From JACPDH01 sp041671505 (GTDB lineage: Bacteria; Acidobacteriota; Thermoanaerobaculia; Gp7-AA8), in the NCBI GenBank assembly GCA_041671505.1, contig JBAZBK010000016.1, positions 89,342 to 153,341 of the forward strand: DNA of 64,000 nt, read 5' to 3'. Each line of letters opens with the position of its first letter. Position 1 is the first letter of the stretch. A program made the translations under genes and the position numbers. Below are positions 63,451-64,000 of this stretch, piece after piece. Below the pieces are notes generated by a model. That model ran no database searches and had not been told where the DNA came from. It worked only from the letters and a program-made list of their open reading frames with translations.

Positions 63451-63793
63451 TGTTCCCTCGCCTCCATCAAAACTATTACTCATACGACTGCTCTTCAACG
63501 TTGGTTAGGTCGACCCGTCCGCCGCGAGGCAGCTGCCCCGCCACCGGCCGGCTCGTCCGCTGATCGTCACGTAAAATGACCCGAAAACTCGACAACCCGG
63601 GCACTATAAAGGGTTCGTCCTTCGAGATCAACCCTCGTTCGCGCCGACCGAAGCAACGGGCTACCCGTCGAATACTTCCAGGTGGCCCGCTCCCTGGATC
63701 GTCCCGACCGCATGAGCGACTCCGGTGGTTCAGCGATTCACCGGGCTCGAAATTTTGCCTCGCGCTCGAGATGCAAAACTGGACCTGACAACG
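63451..63793. other. intergenic region between the paralogues
   Basis: About 340 bp hold the promoter region of the 63450 gene and, at the far end, the terminator of the next gene. No frame resembles a protein. A short frame (63576-63788) is not supported. Confidence 0.5.
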
Positions 63794-63822
63794 AAAAAGG
63801 GGCCGGTGTTACCCGGCCCCTT
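63794..63822 (-). terminator. intrinsic terminator
   Basis: The minus-strand hairpin ggggccgg / ccggcccc (63799-63820, loop tgttac or complement) is followed by ttttt (63794-63798, read on the minus strand), about 30 bp after the stop of the partial gene. It is almost the same hairpin as at 62090. Confidence 0.8.
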
Positions 63823-63852
63823 CGTACTGCATGTCGTTGCTGACTTCGACTA

Positions 63853-64000
63853 CTAGTTGCCGATCACCACGTCGAGGATCGTCCCGCCGCAGAGCTGGTT
63901 GAGCGAGACAGCCTGGAGGCCGACGCTGAAGCGTCCGCTCGCGTCCATGTTGTTGCTCACGAAAGCCTGCGCGTAACCGTCGGCATACACGCCACCGGCC
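63853..64000 (-). CDS. exported protein, paralogue 2 (3' part only)
   Basis: The C-terminal end of a protein continues past the window edge. It ends LCGGTILDVVIGN. From 63878 to the edge the 123 bases match 62168-62290 exactly, with the same reading frame, so it is a tandem paralogue of the 62143 gene with a different last eight residues. Perfect identity over 123 bp suggests recent duplication or gene conversion. Confidence 0.85.
   Translation of the reverse strand, partial: AGGVYADGYAQAFVSNNMDASGRFSVGLQAVSLNQLCGGTILDVVIGN

Overview
The window is about 64 kb of high-GC DNA from a Gram-negative bacterium: it carries a TonB-dependent receptor, several outer-membrane barrel proteins and many signal peptides. 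The best guess is a member of the Acidobacteriota, perhaps the Thermoanaerobaculia lineage. This is an inference from the divergent membrane pyrophosphatase, multihaem cytochrome, tandem degenerate amidohydrolases, winged-helix/FHA and kinase/PD40 relics, and PKD proteins with a recurring C-terminal domain. It has not been tested by phylogeny. No rRNA, tRNA or CRISPR array was seen.

Layout. 0-7 kb: end of a Ca2+/H+ antiporter, an AI-2E family transporter, a run of exported and outer-membrane proteins, an SDR oxidoreductase and a PEBP/YbhB protein. 7-13.5 kb: a long divergent membrane pyrophosphatase, an anchored rhodanese, a tetrahaem cytochrome c, and an SDR plus GNAT pair. 13.8-20.6 kb: a class II amidotransferase overlapping a ThrE-type exporter, a NadR-like protein, and, convergent to it, a Pnu-family transporter and a TonB receptor behind a clear TPP riboswitch, so this transport unit probably imports thiamine. 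20.8-31.5 kb: DUF3052 protein, two overlapping amidohydrolases, TPR protein, exported rubrerythrin, YtxH protein, an ECF sigma/membrane anti-sigma pair and a CYTH protein.

31.7-53.7 kb is accessory in character. It starts with a three-gene ABC-3C conflict system (HNH effector, small middle component, DUF2326 ATPase) whose ATPase is visibly poorer in GC than its neighbours. Divergent from it is an XRE regulator with an AlbA_2/Schlafen-like protein. Next comes a four-gene RHS locus on the minus strand: an exported protein, a 3225-residue YD-repeat/Ig-repeat giant, a separate RHS-core/toxin protein and a candidate immunity gene. It is followed by a gene-free stretch and two decayed signalling genes (winged-helix/FHA and Ser/Thr kinase/PD40). 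53.9-64 kb returns to ordinary content: RhlE-type helicase and an alkyltransferase-like protein, two glycosyltransferases, a PKD-repeat surface protein and two near-duplicate exported proteins, the second cut by the window end.

The most unusual DNA-level feature is a set of intergenic elements built from degenerate 7-bp tandem repeats, often as two complementary arms around inner palindromes. Their heptamer sequence differs from locus to locus while the 7-bp period is kept. They lie between chromosomal genes in the first 30 kb and at 53.7 kb, and none was seen in the accessory block. Two convergent genes end inside one such element, and three genes start a few bases after one, apparently without a leader.
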